DNA from: JAMOAW01 sp039908535
GTDB lineage: Bacteria > Pseudomonadota > Magnetococcia > Magnetococcales > JADFZT01
Reading direction: 5' to 3'
Assembly: GCA_039908535.1 (NCBI GenBank)
Contig: JAMOAW010000006.1
Location: 1 to 64,000, forward strand
DNA: 64,000 nt
The position numbers and the translations under genes were made by a program. The notes beneath the pieces are model-generated. The model had not been told where the DNA came from. It worked only from the letters and a program-made list of their open reading frames with translations, and searched no databases. The first letter of the stretch is position 1. Each line of letters opens with the position of its first letter. Below are positions 42,991 to 52,800 of this stretch, piece by piece.

Positions 42991-43114
42991 CAAATCAAGA
43001 CCTTGGGGGGCAGAGAACCGCCCCCCAATCTCCTTTAAAAAAAAGAGGGGGTCTGGGGGATTCATCCCCCAGGGTTTGGCCTTTGATTTTTTTTGCCCGC
43101 AAGGCATCATGTTC
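42991..43114 (+). repeat. Type A palindromic repeat between convergent sugar genes
   Basis: It has the left hairpin TTGGGGGGCAG-AGAA-CCGCCCCCCAA with one mismatch, a short A-rich centre, CTGGGGGATTCATCCCCCAG and the outer GCCCGCAAGGCATCATG. It probably terminates transcription from both sides. Confidence 0.88.
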
Positions 43115-43148
43115 TAAACATAAAGAGAGAGGCCCCCTCTTGCCCCTC

Positions 43149-44354
43149 TTAAGCGGCGATATTTTGCTGTTTATTGTCATCTGTTTCCTGCCAAATGGCA
43201 TGACGCAAACTCCAAACACCCTCATTTTTTTTCCAAAGATGATCAGATCGCCAACTGTCGATCACCCGATGAAATTGTTCATCACTCAAACCACAATAGT
43301 CCAAAAAGGTTTGATAATATTTTTTGGTAAACTCTCCATCATATTTACGCACCAACGCAATCCCCTCCTCACGGGTGATCTTTCCATCGCGAATCTCATG
43401 CGCCGTATCGGAGGTGGCCCGACCAATGCCAAACTTAATGTAGGCCAAATAATAATGAAACCCATCCAATTTATCATCTAAGCTGGCATATTTAGAGTAG
43501 GTTCCTTCGGTACGCTCTGGGTTGGGACGAAAACCGGTGTTTTCGGAGCAATAGTAAAAATTTTCCTGGGGATCCCAATATTTGTAATAACCAAAAAAGT
43601 GAATTTCCGTCTGATTACGCATGATCTGTGCAAACTGGGGGGCCATATAGGCATGCAGATTTTGCGGGGTAATGCCATGAGCCAACCAAGCCTCAGGAGG
43701 AATGCCAGAAAAATAGTGATCTTTATGATCGGTTATCTCACGAGTAGGCCGAAAGGCGTTTTTCATGTCACCACCATATTCGACTTCCCCATTTTCGCCA
43801 TACATAATCAATTGGATGCCATGCTGAACCGCCATACGCAACGGAAAGTTGGTCTGCCCATAAATAAATGGTTGAAAGGGATCGCCGATAAATTGAAACG
43901 AAAGCCGGGTCATCAGTTGATGAATCTGACCATTGGGGCGACCATAAATGTTATCAAAACCAGAATTAATAAAATTTTCCAGGTTTTGCCGCCCAATATC
44001 GGTGCTTAAATGGGGGGCCCAAGTAACAGTTAACGGATTCATTCCATAAACATATTTCAATTGATGGGCAACAAAGCCACCATCTTTACCACCACTCACG
44101 GGGACAATAACATCATAAGAGCCATCGCTACGCCGATGTCTGTCACATAAAGCTTGCAGTTCCGCTTCGCGTTTTTCCCAATCCAAAGTTTTTTTAAAAT
44201 CGGCATAGTTGCAAGCACTACACACGCCATTTTTATCAAACGTAATGCGGGGACGTTGGTTGGAGATGGTGCAACGGGTACAAAAACGCACCTCTTTGGG
44301 TAGATTATATCGGGTGATGGTATCCTGTTTTTCTACAATAAAATTATCGGTCAT
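43149..44354 (-). CDS. N-acetyl sugar amidotransferase (PseA/WbpG-like)
   Basis: The protein has 401 residues. A zinc-binding start (FCTRCTISNQRP, about 24-35, and CSACNY, about 46-51) precedes the PP-loop ATPase motif VPVSGGKDGGF (about 83-93), then GENGEVEYGGDMKNAF. The family converts an acetamido to an acetamidino group on nonulosonic or uronic sugars, using ammonia from HisH/HisF-like partners. AGAGG precedes the ATG. It is last in the minus-strand series neuC, neuB, this gene, after a 51-base gap. Confidence 0.88.
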   Translation of the reverse strand: MTDNFIVEKQDTITRYNLPKEVRFCTRCTISNQRPRITFDKNGVCSACNYADFKKTLDWEKREAELQALCDRHRRSDGSYDVIVPVSGGKDGGFVAHQLKYVYGMNPLTVTWAPHLSTDIGRQNLENFINSGFDNIYGRPNGQIHQLMTRLSFQFIGDPFQPFIYGQTNFPLRMAVQHGIQLIMYGENGEVEYGGDMKNAFRPTREITDHKDHYFSGIPPEAWLAHGITPQNLHAYMAPQFAQIMRNQTEIHFFGYYKYWDPQENFYYCSENTGFRPNPERTEGTYSKYASLDDKLDGFHYYLAYIKFGIGRATSDTAHEIRDGKITREEGIALVRKYDGEFTKKYYQTFLDYCGLSDEQFHRVIDSWRSDHLWKKNEGVWSLRHAIWQETDDNKQQNIAA

Positions 44355-44405
44355 GGTATACCTCTCGTGTTTGGTTTTTTAATAACCATATATTTTGTTT
44401 AAATT

Positions 44406-45500
44406 TTAATAAATAAACTGACCTTTTTCATAACTTTTTTTAGATTTATTGCCAAGATAATTCCAGTAATAAATAGGTGTGATACCGGTTCCTGGTCTTT
44501 TAACCCCCAAATTTTGCTCTGTAAAACGCTCCCCCGCCTGAATGGATTCTAAAGCGACCAAACTGCAACGCGCGACCTTGGCCATATCGATTTCACCAGG
44601 AGTAGGAATTTTACGTCCATCTCCTAAGGCCTGTTCCACCTCACGAATGGCCTGCACCATCTGTTTAAATGGCTCAGGTTCCAAAGAGGCGCGGTGATCT
44701 GGTCCCGCTAGGTTTTGATCCAAGGTCAGATGTTTTTCAATCACCCGTGCTCCTTTGGCTACCGCAGCGATGGGAATCGCTATCCCCGCGCTATGATCGG
44801 AAAGGCCAACGGGCAAACCAAAGGTTTTTTCCAAAGTTTCCATAGCCAAGAGGTTGATGGTATCTGCAGGAGCTGGATAGGCACTGGTACAATGCAATAG
44901 CGTCACCCGGCGCGCCACCCCCCTTTTTCCCACTTGGGATTGCAAATATTTATCTATCTTATGCAATTTAGGTGCCATTTTATTTTCTGTCATGGCAAAA
45001 GCCAATATTTGCAACGCCTGCTTGATCTCTTTCAAGGTACTCATCCCTGTCGAGAGGATAATGTCGCACCCACTTTGCCCAGCTTTGAACAAAAGAGGCC
45101 CATGGGTAATCGCCCCAGAGGAGAGTTTCAAGAGAGGAAGGTTCATCTCCTGAACCAAAAAGGCAAGAGTTGCCGTATCAAATGGGGTCGACAGGAATTT
45201 TATACCCACTTTGCGGCACTGCTCTGCCAATTGATGATGCGCAGCCGGGGAGAGTTCAAGTTTTTTGAGCATCTCCAGTTGGGATTCATCGGGCTGTGCG
45301 CTATTATATTGATAAACCGCCTTTGGGGCGTGGGCATCTACCAAATTTTCTGCCTTAAAGGTCTGAAATTTAACCACGTCAGCCCCTGCCGCCCGGGCCG
45401 CATCCACCAATTGCAGGGCCATGGCGAGAGAACCATTGTGGTTGACTCCCGCTTCGGCAATGATTAAAACCGGTTTGTGTAAGGCGATGCTGGTCTTCAT
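44406..45500 (-). CDS. neuB: NeuB-family nonulosonate synthase (LegI/NeuB-like)
   Basis: The protein has 364 residues: an N-terminal TIM barrel (IIAEAGVNHNGSLAMALQLV at about 13-32, KFQTFKAENL, LSDHSAGIAIPIAAVAKGA, EKHLTLDQNLAGPDH) and a C-terminal SAF antifreeze-like domain (about 300-360). It condenses a 6-carbon N-acetyl sugar with phosphoenolpyruvate. Whether the product is sialic, legionaminic or pseudaminic acid cannot be read from the gene alone; with a hydrolysing NeuC the first two are favoured. Its start overlaps the neuC stop (ATGA). Confidence 0.88.
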   Translation of the reverse strand: MKTSIALHKPVLIIAEAGVNHNGSLAMALQLVDAARAAGADVVKFQTFKAENLVDAHAPKAVYQYNSAQPDESQLEMLKKLELSPAAHHQLAEQCRKVGIKFLSTPFDTATLAFLVQEMNLPLLKLSSGAITHGPLLFKAGQSGCDIILSTGMSTLKEIKQALQILAFAMTENKMAPKLHKIDKYLQSQVGKRGVARRVTLLHCTSAYPAPADTINLLAMETLEKTFGLPVGLSDHSAGIAIPIAAVAKGARVIEKHLTLDQNLAGPDHRASLEPEPFKQMVQAIREVEQALGDGRKIPTPGEIDMAKVARCSLVALESIQAGERFTEQNLGVKRPGTGITPIYYWNYLGNKSKKSYEKGQFIY

Positions 45501-46675
45501 AGATTCTCTGCTCGGGTTGGAATATCAAAAAATTTTTTATGGATTAACTCCGCAAAAGGGGTCTCGGTCAAAATTTGCACAATATACTGACTACTCTTTC
45601 CTGCCCCATAAGGAGAAACCACCTGAGTGATCCCCTGCTTGATACCCGAAACAAGGGCCTGCTGAATCGCCTGCAGGATGGCTTGCGAATTTTCTTGACA
45701 ATCGAAGACCGAGGTCGCCCGCAAACGACCTTTTTGCCGATTGCCAATATTGACGGTAGGGGTCTGGAAAAAAGGTGCCTCAATCAAACCACTGGAAGAG
45801 TTGCCTAACACCACATCAAAAAGAGACAGGGCTGCCACGTAAAGTCGCGAGCCAAGGTTGGCAAACAGTGCGGTTCGGTGTGGATGACGATGCACATAAT
45901 CCTCCAAACACTGATTCATCCGTCGTCCCCCAGCATCGGCATTGGCCTTGGTGAATAGAATGTGCGCCTGTGGATAGGAGTCCAAGGCGGTCAATAAGGC
46001 CTCCATAACCGATACAGGATCATTATTTTCCAGGGTGACGGGATGGTAGGTCACCAAAAAGTTAAGCTCCCCCAATTGAAAGCCACTCTCTTCCTCCCAC
46101 CGCGGTCGGGTCACTAAATCGGCAGAACGCAGTTGATCCAACCCCAAAGCCCCCACATTAAAAACCCGATGAGGCTGTTCTCCCAGTTGAATCACCCGCT
46201 GCCGATAAGGCTCTGCCGCGACAAAATGGAGATGACTGATTTTGGTGAGCATATGCCGCATGACCTCGTCAATCGCCCCCTCGGTCGTCTCGCCGCCGTG
46301 AATATGGGCTATAGGAATACAGGCAGGCACTGCTGCCAAAGCAGCGGCCAATATTTCAAACCGATCCCCCAAAATTAATATCAAATCTGGTTGCAACCGC
46401 CCCCACACATCGGCAAACCCCGCCACCCCCAACGCCATGGATTTAGCCGTACCAATCGGGGTATCGCTGTTGAGGAGTGTTTCAACCTGGGCATCGATCC
46501 CAAACCCATCTTGGACAATTTCCTGCCAAGTCAGGCCGAAGTCCGCACTTAAATGCATCCCAGTCACTGCCAGTTGCAAACTCAAACTCTGGGATTGCTG
46601 GATACAGCGCAACAACGGCTTAAAAATGCCATATTCGGCCCGTGAGCCAGTCACCACACAAATTTTTTTTTTCAT
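45497..46675 (-). CDS. neuC: NeuC-family hydrolysing UDP/GDP-sugar 2-epimerase (LegG/NeuC-like)
   Basis: The protein has 392 residues and the hydrolysing 2-epimerase pattern: KICVVTGSRAEYGIFKPLL (residues 4-22), LILGDRFEILAAALAA, IAHIHGGETTEGAIDEVMRH and a C-terminal GNSSSGLIEAPFFQTPTVNIG segment. It releases a ManNAc-type sugar for NeuB. The canonical start KKKICVVTGSRAEYG makes ATG 46675 secure. A type B mobile repeat lies directly upstream, six bases from the start codon, and no ribosome site remains on that side; expression may be altered. Confidence 0.88.
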   Translation of the reverse strand: MKKKICVVTGSRAEYGIFKPLLRCIQQSQSLSLQLAVTGMHLSADFGLTWQEIVQDGFGIDAQVETLLNSDTPIGTAKSMALGVAGFADVWGRLQPDLILILGDRFEILAAALAAVPACIPIAHIHGGETTEGAIDEVMRHMLTKISHLHFVAAEPYRQRVIQLGEQPHRVFNVGALGLDQLRSADLVTRPRWEEESGFQLGELNFLVTYHPVTLENNDPVSVMEALLTALDSYPQAHILFTKANADAGGRRMNQCLEDYVHRHPHRTALFANLGSRLYVAALSLFDVVLGNSSSGLIEAPFFQTPTVNIGNRQKGRLRATSVFDCQENSQAILQAIQQALVSGIKQGITQVVSPYGAGKSSQYIVQILTETPFAELIHKKFFDIPTRAENL

Positions 46676-46680
46676 ATTTT

Positions 46681-46859
46681 GTAACCGTTCATATATTAAT
46701 AAAAAAAAGGGGTCTGGGGGATTGCCCCCAGGGTTTTGTTTTTGACTTTGCTTTTGAATTTGCTTTTGAATTCGGTTTTGCTTTCTTCAAATAGCAGGGG
46801 GATTGGGGGATACAATCCCCCAAGGTATTGTTTTTGATATTTTTTATCTGAACGGTTAC
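46681..46859. mobile_element. Type B miniature inverted-repeat element, copy 1
   Basis: Perfect 10-bp terminal inverted repeats GTAACCGTTC (46681-46690) and GAACGGTTAC (46850-46859) bound a 179-bp element. The core has two hairpins like the type A repeat (CTGGGGGATTGCCCCCAG and TTGGGGGATACAATCCCCCAA) around a TTTTGACTTTGCTTTTGAA-type low-complexity centre. The flanks CATATTTT (46673-46680) and CATTTTTT (46860-46867) match at 7 of 8 bases, consistent with a target duplication that includes the neuC start codon. No protein is encoded. The remainder of the gap (46868-47019) shows nothing else. Confidence 0.8.
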
Positions 46860-47019
46860 CATTTTTTATCTCATAACGTAAGGTTGTATGGCTAATTATG
46901 CAATTTAAAGTCCAATTTTATAGTTAAATAAGCCAATTTATTTGAAATATTATTGACAATAGAGTGAACTATTTTGTATGCTTATTTAAAAAATAATCCT
47001 TATTTATCGAGACCATCCC

Positions 47020-47568
47020 ATGTCCATCACCTCTTTTAATGGCATTTTGCCTCGTATCGATCCCACCGCTTTTGTCCATCCCGATGCCATTATTATTGGG
47101 GATGTGCATATAGGTCCTGAATCTTCCATTTGGCCTGGTGTGGTGATACGTGGAGATGTCAATTTTATTCGTATTGGGACGCGAACCAACGTACAAGATG
47201 GATCCATTCTCCATGTTGCCCGTGTCACCACCGAACGACCAGAAGGTTTTCCATTGATCCTGGGCGACAACATCACCATTGGCCATAACGTCGTCTTGCA
47301 TGGCTGTCGCGTAGAATCGGGATCTATGATTGCCATTGGTGCCATTGTTTTGGACGGTTCGGTGGTCGGCGCGGGGGCACTTCTTGGCGCGGGAAGCCTA
47401 GCAACACCAGGAAGCAAAATTGGCCCCGGCGAACTTTGGATCGGCTCCCCAGCCCGACTGTTGCGTCCATTGACAGAAAAAGAACGTTTGGGCCTAGAGG
47501 ATACCAATAAAAGCTATGCCAAATTGGCCAAACAATATCAATTGATGGAAAGTTCCAACGACCCCTAA
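47020..47568 (+). CDS. Gamma carbonic anhydrase-like protein (YrdA family)
   Basis: The protein has 182 residues and forms a left-handed beta helix of hexapeptide repeats (about 25-150; IIIGDVHIGPESSIWPGVVI, ITIGHNVVLHGC). The three zinc histidines of the gamma class are placed in ILHVAR, IGHNVVLHGC. A short C-terminal helix follows. It may hydrate CO2 or act as a structural trimer; activity in this subfamily is often unproven. It is monocistronic. Confidence 0.88.
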   Translation: MSITSFNGILPRIDPTAFVHPDAIIIGDVHIGPESSIWPGVVIRGDVNFIRIGTRTNVQDGSILHVARVTTERPEGFPLILGDNITIGHNVVLHGCRVESGSMIAIGAIVLDGSVVGAGALLGAGSLATPGSKIGPGELWIGSPARLLRPLTEKERLGLEDTNKSYAKLAKQYQLMESSNDP

Positions 47569-47718
47569 CAGCTCCATCTATCGACGATTGCTCCTTTGAG
47601 GCCATATAAAATCCGTCCCTTCTCAGAGGGATAAGGGTTGCGAAGGAGTACCCTAAAAAACATATATCGTTACTGTTTTATCCAAAAAAATCATCCCTAA
47701 AACGCCCTGCAAGACAAA

Positions 47719-48687
47719 TCACTCCGCGAACACCTCGTCCACAGAATTGGCAAACACGAAGTTATCACTCCATCTTTCGATAAATTCCAAGCTCGCCGCC
47801 CTCACCTTTTCGGTTACCCAATCTGGTGTAGAGCCAAATTTGCGCCGCATCAGTTTGAGAAGCATGGAGGCAGCTTCTTCCTCCTGTCGACCAATTTGGA
47901 TACCGATCAACTTACCCTTCTCTTCGCCAATCCGTTCCACACTTGTAATATAAGGCATTTTTTTATTCTCCTCATAATTGGACAAATCTTCCCAAAACTG
48001 ATTATCAAGTTCTGCTGGGAGGCTGAGTACCCAGTCGATGAACCTGTAAAAATCAATAATTTCCTGGCGGTTGAATCCATGCTGGTACAGACTGCGCGTC
48101 ATGCTCACTTTCTTTTTGAAACGCGCTTCTGGTTGGTTTTTGGTCTGTTTAGCGCACAAATGCGCCAGAGAGACGATGGCAAACGGGTTGTTAGACCTCT
48201 CCAGATCTGATAAATGATCCATATAGTCAAGCAATTTGATTGCGTTGAACCTGTATATCACTTCTGATCCAAACATTTCCTGTCGATACTCCGAAACCCG
48301 CCAGCTCTCTTCTTCATCCGCCAAAATCGCCAAACCGACTACCGGCTTACGATGAAGGTCATATGCACGATACTGACAGGTATACATCCGCTCCGTAAAT
48401 CCAATATCGCGGTCCCCCTGAATTTCAACATGGATCAAGATCCAAAGCTCATCACCGTTGAGCAGCCACACCTTGACCAGAAGATCTACACGACGATTGC
48501 TCGATTTTGCCTCTTTTGTAATCCGGTCCAACTCTTTATCTAGAAACTCATGGTCACGTTGCCAATCGATTCCATCATGGGCTATCGGGAGAAAAAACGC
48601 TAAAAATTCTTTAAAGTATCCCTTCAAAACCTCCTTCCATGGGGAGTCGTACTCGGTCGTTTGACTCTGATGATCGTCATTGGTCAT
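47719..48687 (-). CDS. Rpn-like PD-(D/E)XK protein with DUF4351
   Basis: The protein has 322 residues. PWKEVLKGYFKEFLAFFLP opens it, RRVDLLVKVWLLNGDELWIL and HVEIQGD carry the D...ExQ nuclease core, and a DUF4351-like C-terminus follows (SMLLKLMRRKFGSTP, ERWSDNFVFANSVDEVF). It belongs to a different subgroup from the gene at 22049 but shares the tail. The expected role is a recombination-promoting or mobile nuclease, with no transposon ends seen. The GC and codon use look like the neighbours'. Confidence 0.8.
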   Translation of the reverse strand: MTNDDHQSQTTEYDSPWKEVLKGYFKEFLAFFLPIAHDGIDWQRDHEFLDKELDRITKEAKSSNRRVDLLVKVWLLNGDELWILIHVEIQGDRDIGFTERMYTCQYRAYDLHRKPVVGLAILADEEESWRVSEYRQEMFGSEVIYRFNAIKLLDYMDHLSDLERSNNPFAIVSLAHLCAKQTKNQPEARFKKKVSMTRSLYQHGFNRQEIIDFYRFIDWVLSLPAELDNQFWEDLSNYEENKKMPYITSVERIGEEKGKLIGIQIGRQEEEAASMLLKLMRRKFGSTPDWVTEKVRAASLEFIERWSDNFVFANSVDEVFAE

Positions 48688-48804
48688 ACACGCATCCTTA
48701 ACTCATGAATTTTTTATCAAGGAATAGATATTCGAGATACCAATCAATCCCATCATGGAGCACGGAAAAATTGCAATAATTTAGTCTGATGTCCCCAAAA
48801 TTCC

Positions 48805-48822
48805 GCGACATCGTCATGTCGC
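48805..48822 (-). terminator. Possible terminator of DUF1566 gene
   Basis: GCGACAT-CGTC-ATGTCGC is a perfect 7-bp stem nine bases past the stop of the gene on the minus strand, followed there by GGAATTTT. The T run is weak. Confidence 0.4.
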
Positions 48823-48830
48823 AGAAAGCA

Positions 48831-49460
48831 TCAAGATCCATCTCGCACAGGCCAGACATAGCGGGGAAACGTTAAATCACTGACGGACGCGCTGCCGCCG
48901 TTGAGGTTCACTAACCACGCGCCATTACCGCCGAGAGAACTCGACCAATAGGAGGAGTTCTGAACATTAATGAACAAAGACCTAATAGTAGGATGTTCTT
49001 TTATATAAAAAAGAAGTGATAATTCATAAGGATATTCATATTTCGGTAACCGCCACTCACCTGCAGTTGAACCATCGGTCAAACCACAGGCTCCACTCGC
49101 TAGAGTAGCCGCTGCCGACATAGCTGAATCCCAATCCATCTCACCAAAACAGTTGGCATTGGCCAAATAAACTACACCAGTTGCTGCATAGGTGATAGTT
49201 CCGTTATAGTTATCGCAGAATCCATCTGTATTCGGCACTATACATGGGGGGTCTTGAGGAATATCTTCAAGAGTTCTAAGCCTTTTTTTTAATTCATTAA
49301 TTTCTTTAACCAACACATCAAAATTCTCATTCACTTCCGAAGACATGATTTTCGTCCCAGATGTAAACGTATTCGGTATAGTCATATCTTCAGCAAACGT
49401 CACCCCAGTGCCCAAAAAAAGAGTAGCGACCAAGACAGATACGGTTTTTAACATTTTCAT
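48831..49460 (-). CDS. Exported DUF1566/Lcl-type protein
   Basis: From ATG 49460 (GGAG eight bases upstream) the protein has 209 residues: a signal peptide (cleavage near TFAED, about residue 23), a coiled-coil segment (VNENFDVLVKEINELKKRL) and a C-terminal Lcl/DUF1566 domain with WDSAMSAA, GEWRLPKYEYPYELSLL, YWSSS and VWPVRDGS. Such domains resemble C-type lectin folds on secreted or surface proteins. A second in-frame ATG lies two codons later. Target unknown. Confidence 0.8.
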   Translation of the reverse strand: MKMLKTVSVLVATLFLGTGVTFAEDMTIPNTFTSGTKIMSSEVNENFDVLVKEINELKKRLRTLEDIPQDPPCIVPNTDGFCDNYNGTITYAATGVVYLANANCFGEMDWDSAMSAAATLASGACGLTDGSTAGEWRLPKYEYPYELSLLFYIKEHPTIRSLFINVQNSSYWSSSLGGNGAWLVNLNGGSASVSDLTFPRYVWPVRDGS

Positions 49461-49889
49461 TTTATATCTCCAAGAGCTCAATAATAAATTATGCTGGAAA
49501 GTAAAAAACAATTTTGTTCTTCTCGATTTTTTTAACAGAAACGATCAATTTCCGCCTTCTTCTAAGTAAAACGCCATTATCGTAGACTTTCAGAGACATC
49601 CGACTAAATCCCCCTTAACTTCCGCAAAAATCCATGGGACATATTTTTCCAACTTCACCGACTACTAAAATTTTCAAATTATAAAATTAAAATATTATAC
49701 AAATTTAAAATAACAAATCAAATGTAAAGATATATCCACATAAAAAAATCATCTAATGAAAATTGATCAGAGATCGACTTGAAAAAACTTGTCAACCAAA
49801 AACATTGAAAAAAGTTTTATCATGCCTCCCTGGCTCATTTCGCCAACAACCTCAAAATATTTACCCCTTTCACATCTACCCCTAATGGC
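49461..49889. other. Gene-free A/T-rich interval
   Basis: Between the DUF1566 gene start and the RND permease stop I see no gene, no strong hairpin and no repeat copy. It must hold the promoter of the DUF1566 gene (on the minus strand), but no clear boxes stand out. Confidence 0.6.
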
Positions 49890-52800
49890 TCAATCCATCG
49901 ACTGTTGCTCTTTTGGATCTATATAAACCCGCACCTTCTCTAAATAGAGATAAATCACCGGCGTAATATAAAGGGTCAACCACTGAGAGAGAATCAATCC
50001 TCCCACTACGGCAAGCCCCAAGGGCTGGCGAGCCTCTCCTCCGGCTCCTAAACCAAAGGCAATGGGCATGGTGCCCACTAGGGCGGCCATGGTGGTCATC
50101 ATGATAGGACGAAAACGCACCAAACCGGCTTGACGAATGGCCTCCAAAGGGGTGAGCTTCCCGGTACGACGGGCCTCAATGGCAAAGTCAATCATCATAA
50201 TAGCGTTTTTCTTGACAATACCAATCAGCATCATCAACCCAACGAAACCATACAAATTCAACTCTATCTGAAACATTTTCAGGGTAAGTAACGCCCCTAA
50301 CCCCGCCGCTGGCAGACCCGACAAAATGGTCAGCGGATGGATGTAACTTTCATAAAGAATGCCCAACACCAGATAAATCACCAACACCGCCAACCCCAAC
50401 AACCACCCCAATCCAGAGAGAGAAGATTGAAACACTTGGGCTGTCCCTTGAAAATTGGCGGCAATGGCCAAAGGCATCCCTATCTGGTCTCTGGCTTGAT
50501 CAATGGCCTCCATGGCCTGATTTAAAGAAAACCCAGGGGCAAGATCAAAAGAGAGTGTAACAGCGGGCATCTGTCCCCGATGGGAAATGGCCGCCGGTCC
50601 GACGCTACGAGAAACTCGCACCACCGCATCCAAAGGCACTAAAACATTATTGGCACCCCGCACCTGCACCAAAGACAATACCGATGGATCGGTTTTGTAC
50701 GGATCGTCCAATTCCAACAGCAAGGCATATTGATTGCTGGGAGCGTACAAAGTGGAGATCTGCTTGGGTCCAAAAGCGGCATAAAGGCTCATCTCCAATC
50801 GCTGGGGCGAAATTCCCAAGGTGGCGGCTTTGTCTCGGTCGATCTCCACTAACAGTTGCGCCTTGGCCAACTGCATGTCATTGGTGACATTTTGAAAGCC
50901 TGGCAACTGGCGCAAAGCGTTTTCAACCTTCTGAGCCCAAGAAAAAAGTTCATCGGTATCGGTCCCTTGCAGGGTGTATTGATATTGACTCTTGGTGAGT
51001 TGGGTGCCAATACGAATCACAGGTAAATTTTGCATAAAAGCCTTAATCCCGGGAATCTTCGCAAGCTTTGGCCGCAACCGCTTGACAATCACATCCGCAT
51101 GGTCGCGCTCATTCATGGGCTTCAACCGCACAAAAACACGGCCATTATTGAGCGCAGACTGGGAATTACCCCCCCCAATAAAGGACATAGTGGCCAATAC
51201 CCCAGGATCCGCGCCAATAATCTCTACCACCTGCCGTTGCCGCTCACTCATCGCCGTAAAACCTATGTCTTGTTCGGTCTCGGTCATACAAAATATTTGC
51301 CCGGTATCTTCGCTGGGTAAAAATCCAATGGCCATATCTCGACCCACCTGCACCGACCACCCCACCATGCACACAAAAAACAACAGAACCCACCGACGGT
51401 GCCGCAACGACCAATCCAACGAGTTGGCATACCCACGCCGCAAAGCCAAAAAAAATCGCTCACTGCCCCGAATAATAAAATTGGCCCGCCCCAACGTCTC
51501 AGGCTTAAGAAAACGAGAACAAAGCATCGGCGTAAGAGAAAGAGAAACCACCCCAGAAAGCGTCACCGTGGCGATAATGGCCACTGCAAATTCATGCAAA
51601 AGCCGACCTAAAATCCCTCCCATAAAAAGAACAGGTATAAAAACAGCCACCAATGACAACGTCATTGAAACAATCGTAAAAGCAATTTGACGGCCACCAA
51701 TCAACGTGGCTTGCCAAGGGGTTTTCCCCTCCTCCATATTGCGGGTGATGTTTTCCAACATGACAATGGCATCATCCACCACAAAACCAACCGATAAGGT
51801 CAACGCCATCAGGGAGATAATATTGATGCTCATGTCTAAATAGAACATCAATGGAAAAATACCCACCAAGGAGATGGGCAAAGCCAAACTTGGAATCAAC
51901 GTCGCAGAGGCGTTGCCTAAAAAAAGATAGATCACCCCCACCACCAAAACCAACGAAAAAAGCAGGGTCAACTGCACGTCCCGTACCGACTCACGAATCG
52001 TGAGAGAACGATCATATAAAACCGCCAAGTCAGCGGCAGCTGGCAACTGTTGACGCAAATTGGGAACAATCGCCTGGATGGCATCGGCCACGGCAATGGT
52101 ATTGGAACCAGGCTGGCGCTGAATGGCCAAAACCACACCACGGGTGGCATTAAACCAAGCCGCCACCAAATCGTTTTCTGGACCATCCACCACTGAAGCC
52201 ACCTCCTCTAAACGCAAAGGGCGGCCCTCTTTTTGGGCAATGACAATGGAACGATAACTTTTGGCCGTCGGCGGACGATCTGGGGTATCCAAAGAGGTCA
52301 ACCGATTGGAATTCAACAAATAACCAGTTGGCAAATTAGGGTTATTCTGTTGAATGGCCGTCTCCACATCCTCCAAAGAAAGACCATTAACCGCCAAAGC
52401 ATACGGATTCACCTTAACCCGCACCGCAGGGTTTTGTTGTCCATAAATACTCACCTGCGCCACACCTGGAAGGGTAGAAATGCGTTGCGAAAGGGTGGTA
52501 TTGGCAAATTCTGAAAGTTCGGTCAGGGGCAAAATTTCCGAAGTGAGAGCCAGATAAAAAATGGGCATCTCCGCCGGATTGACCTTGCGGTAAAACGGGG
52601 GAATGGTCATATTGTTGGGCAGACGCCGCTGGGCCGACGAGAGGGCCGCCTGCACATCCTGGGCGGCGGCGTCGATCTCCCGATCCAGGTTAAACTGCAA
52701 CGAAATCTGGGTCGTTCCCAAACCGCTGGTGGAGGTCATGGACTCCACCCCGGCGATGGTGGAAAACTCTTTCTCCAGGGGCAAGGCCACCGAGTTGGCC

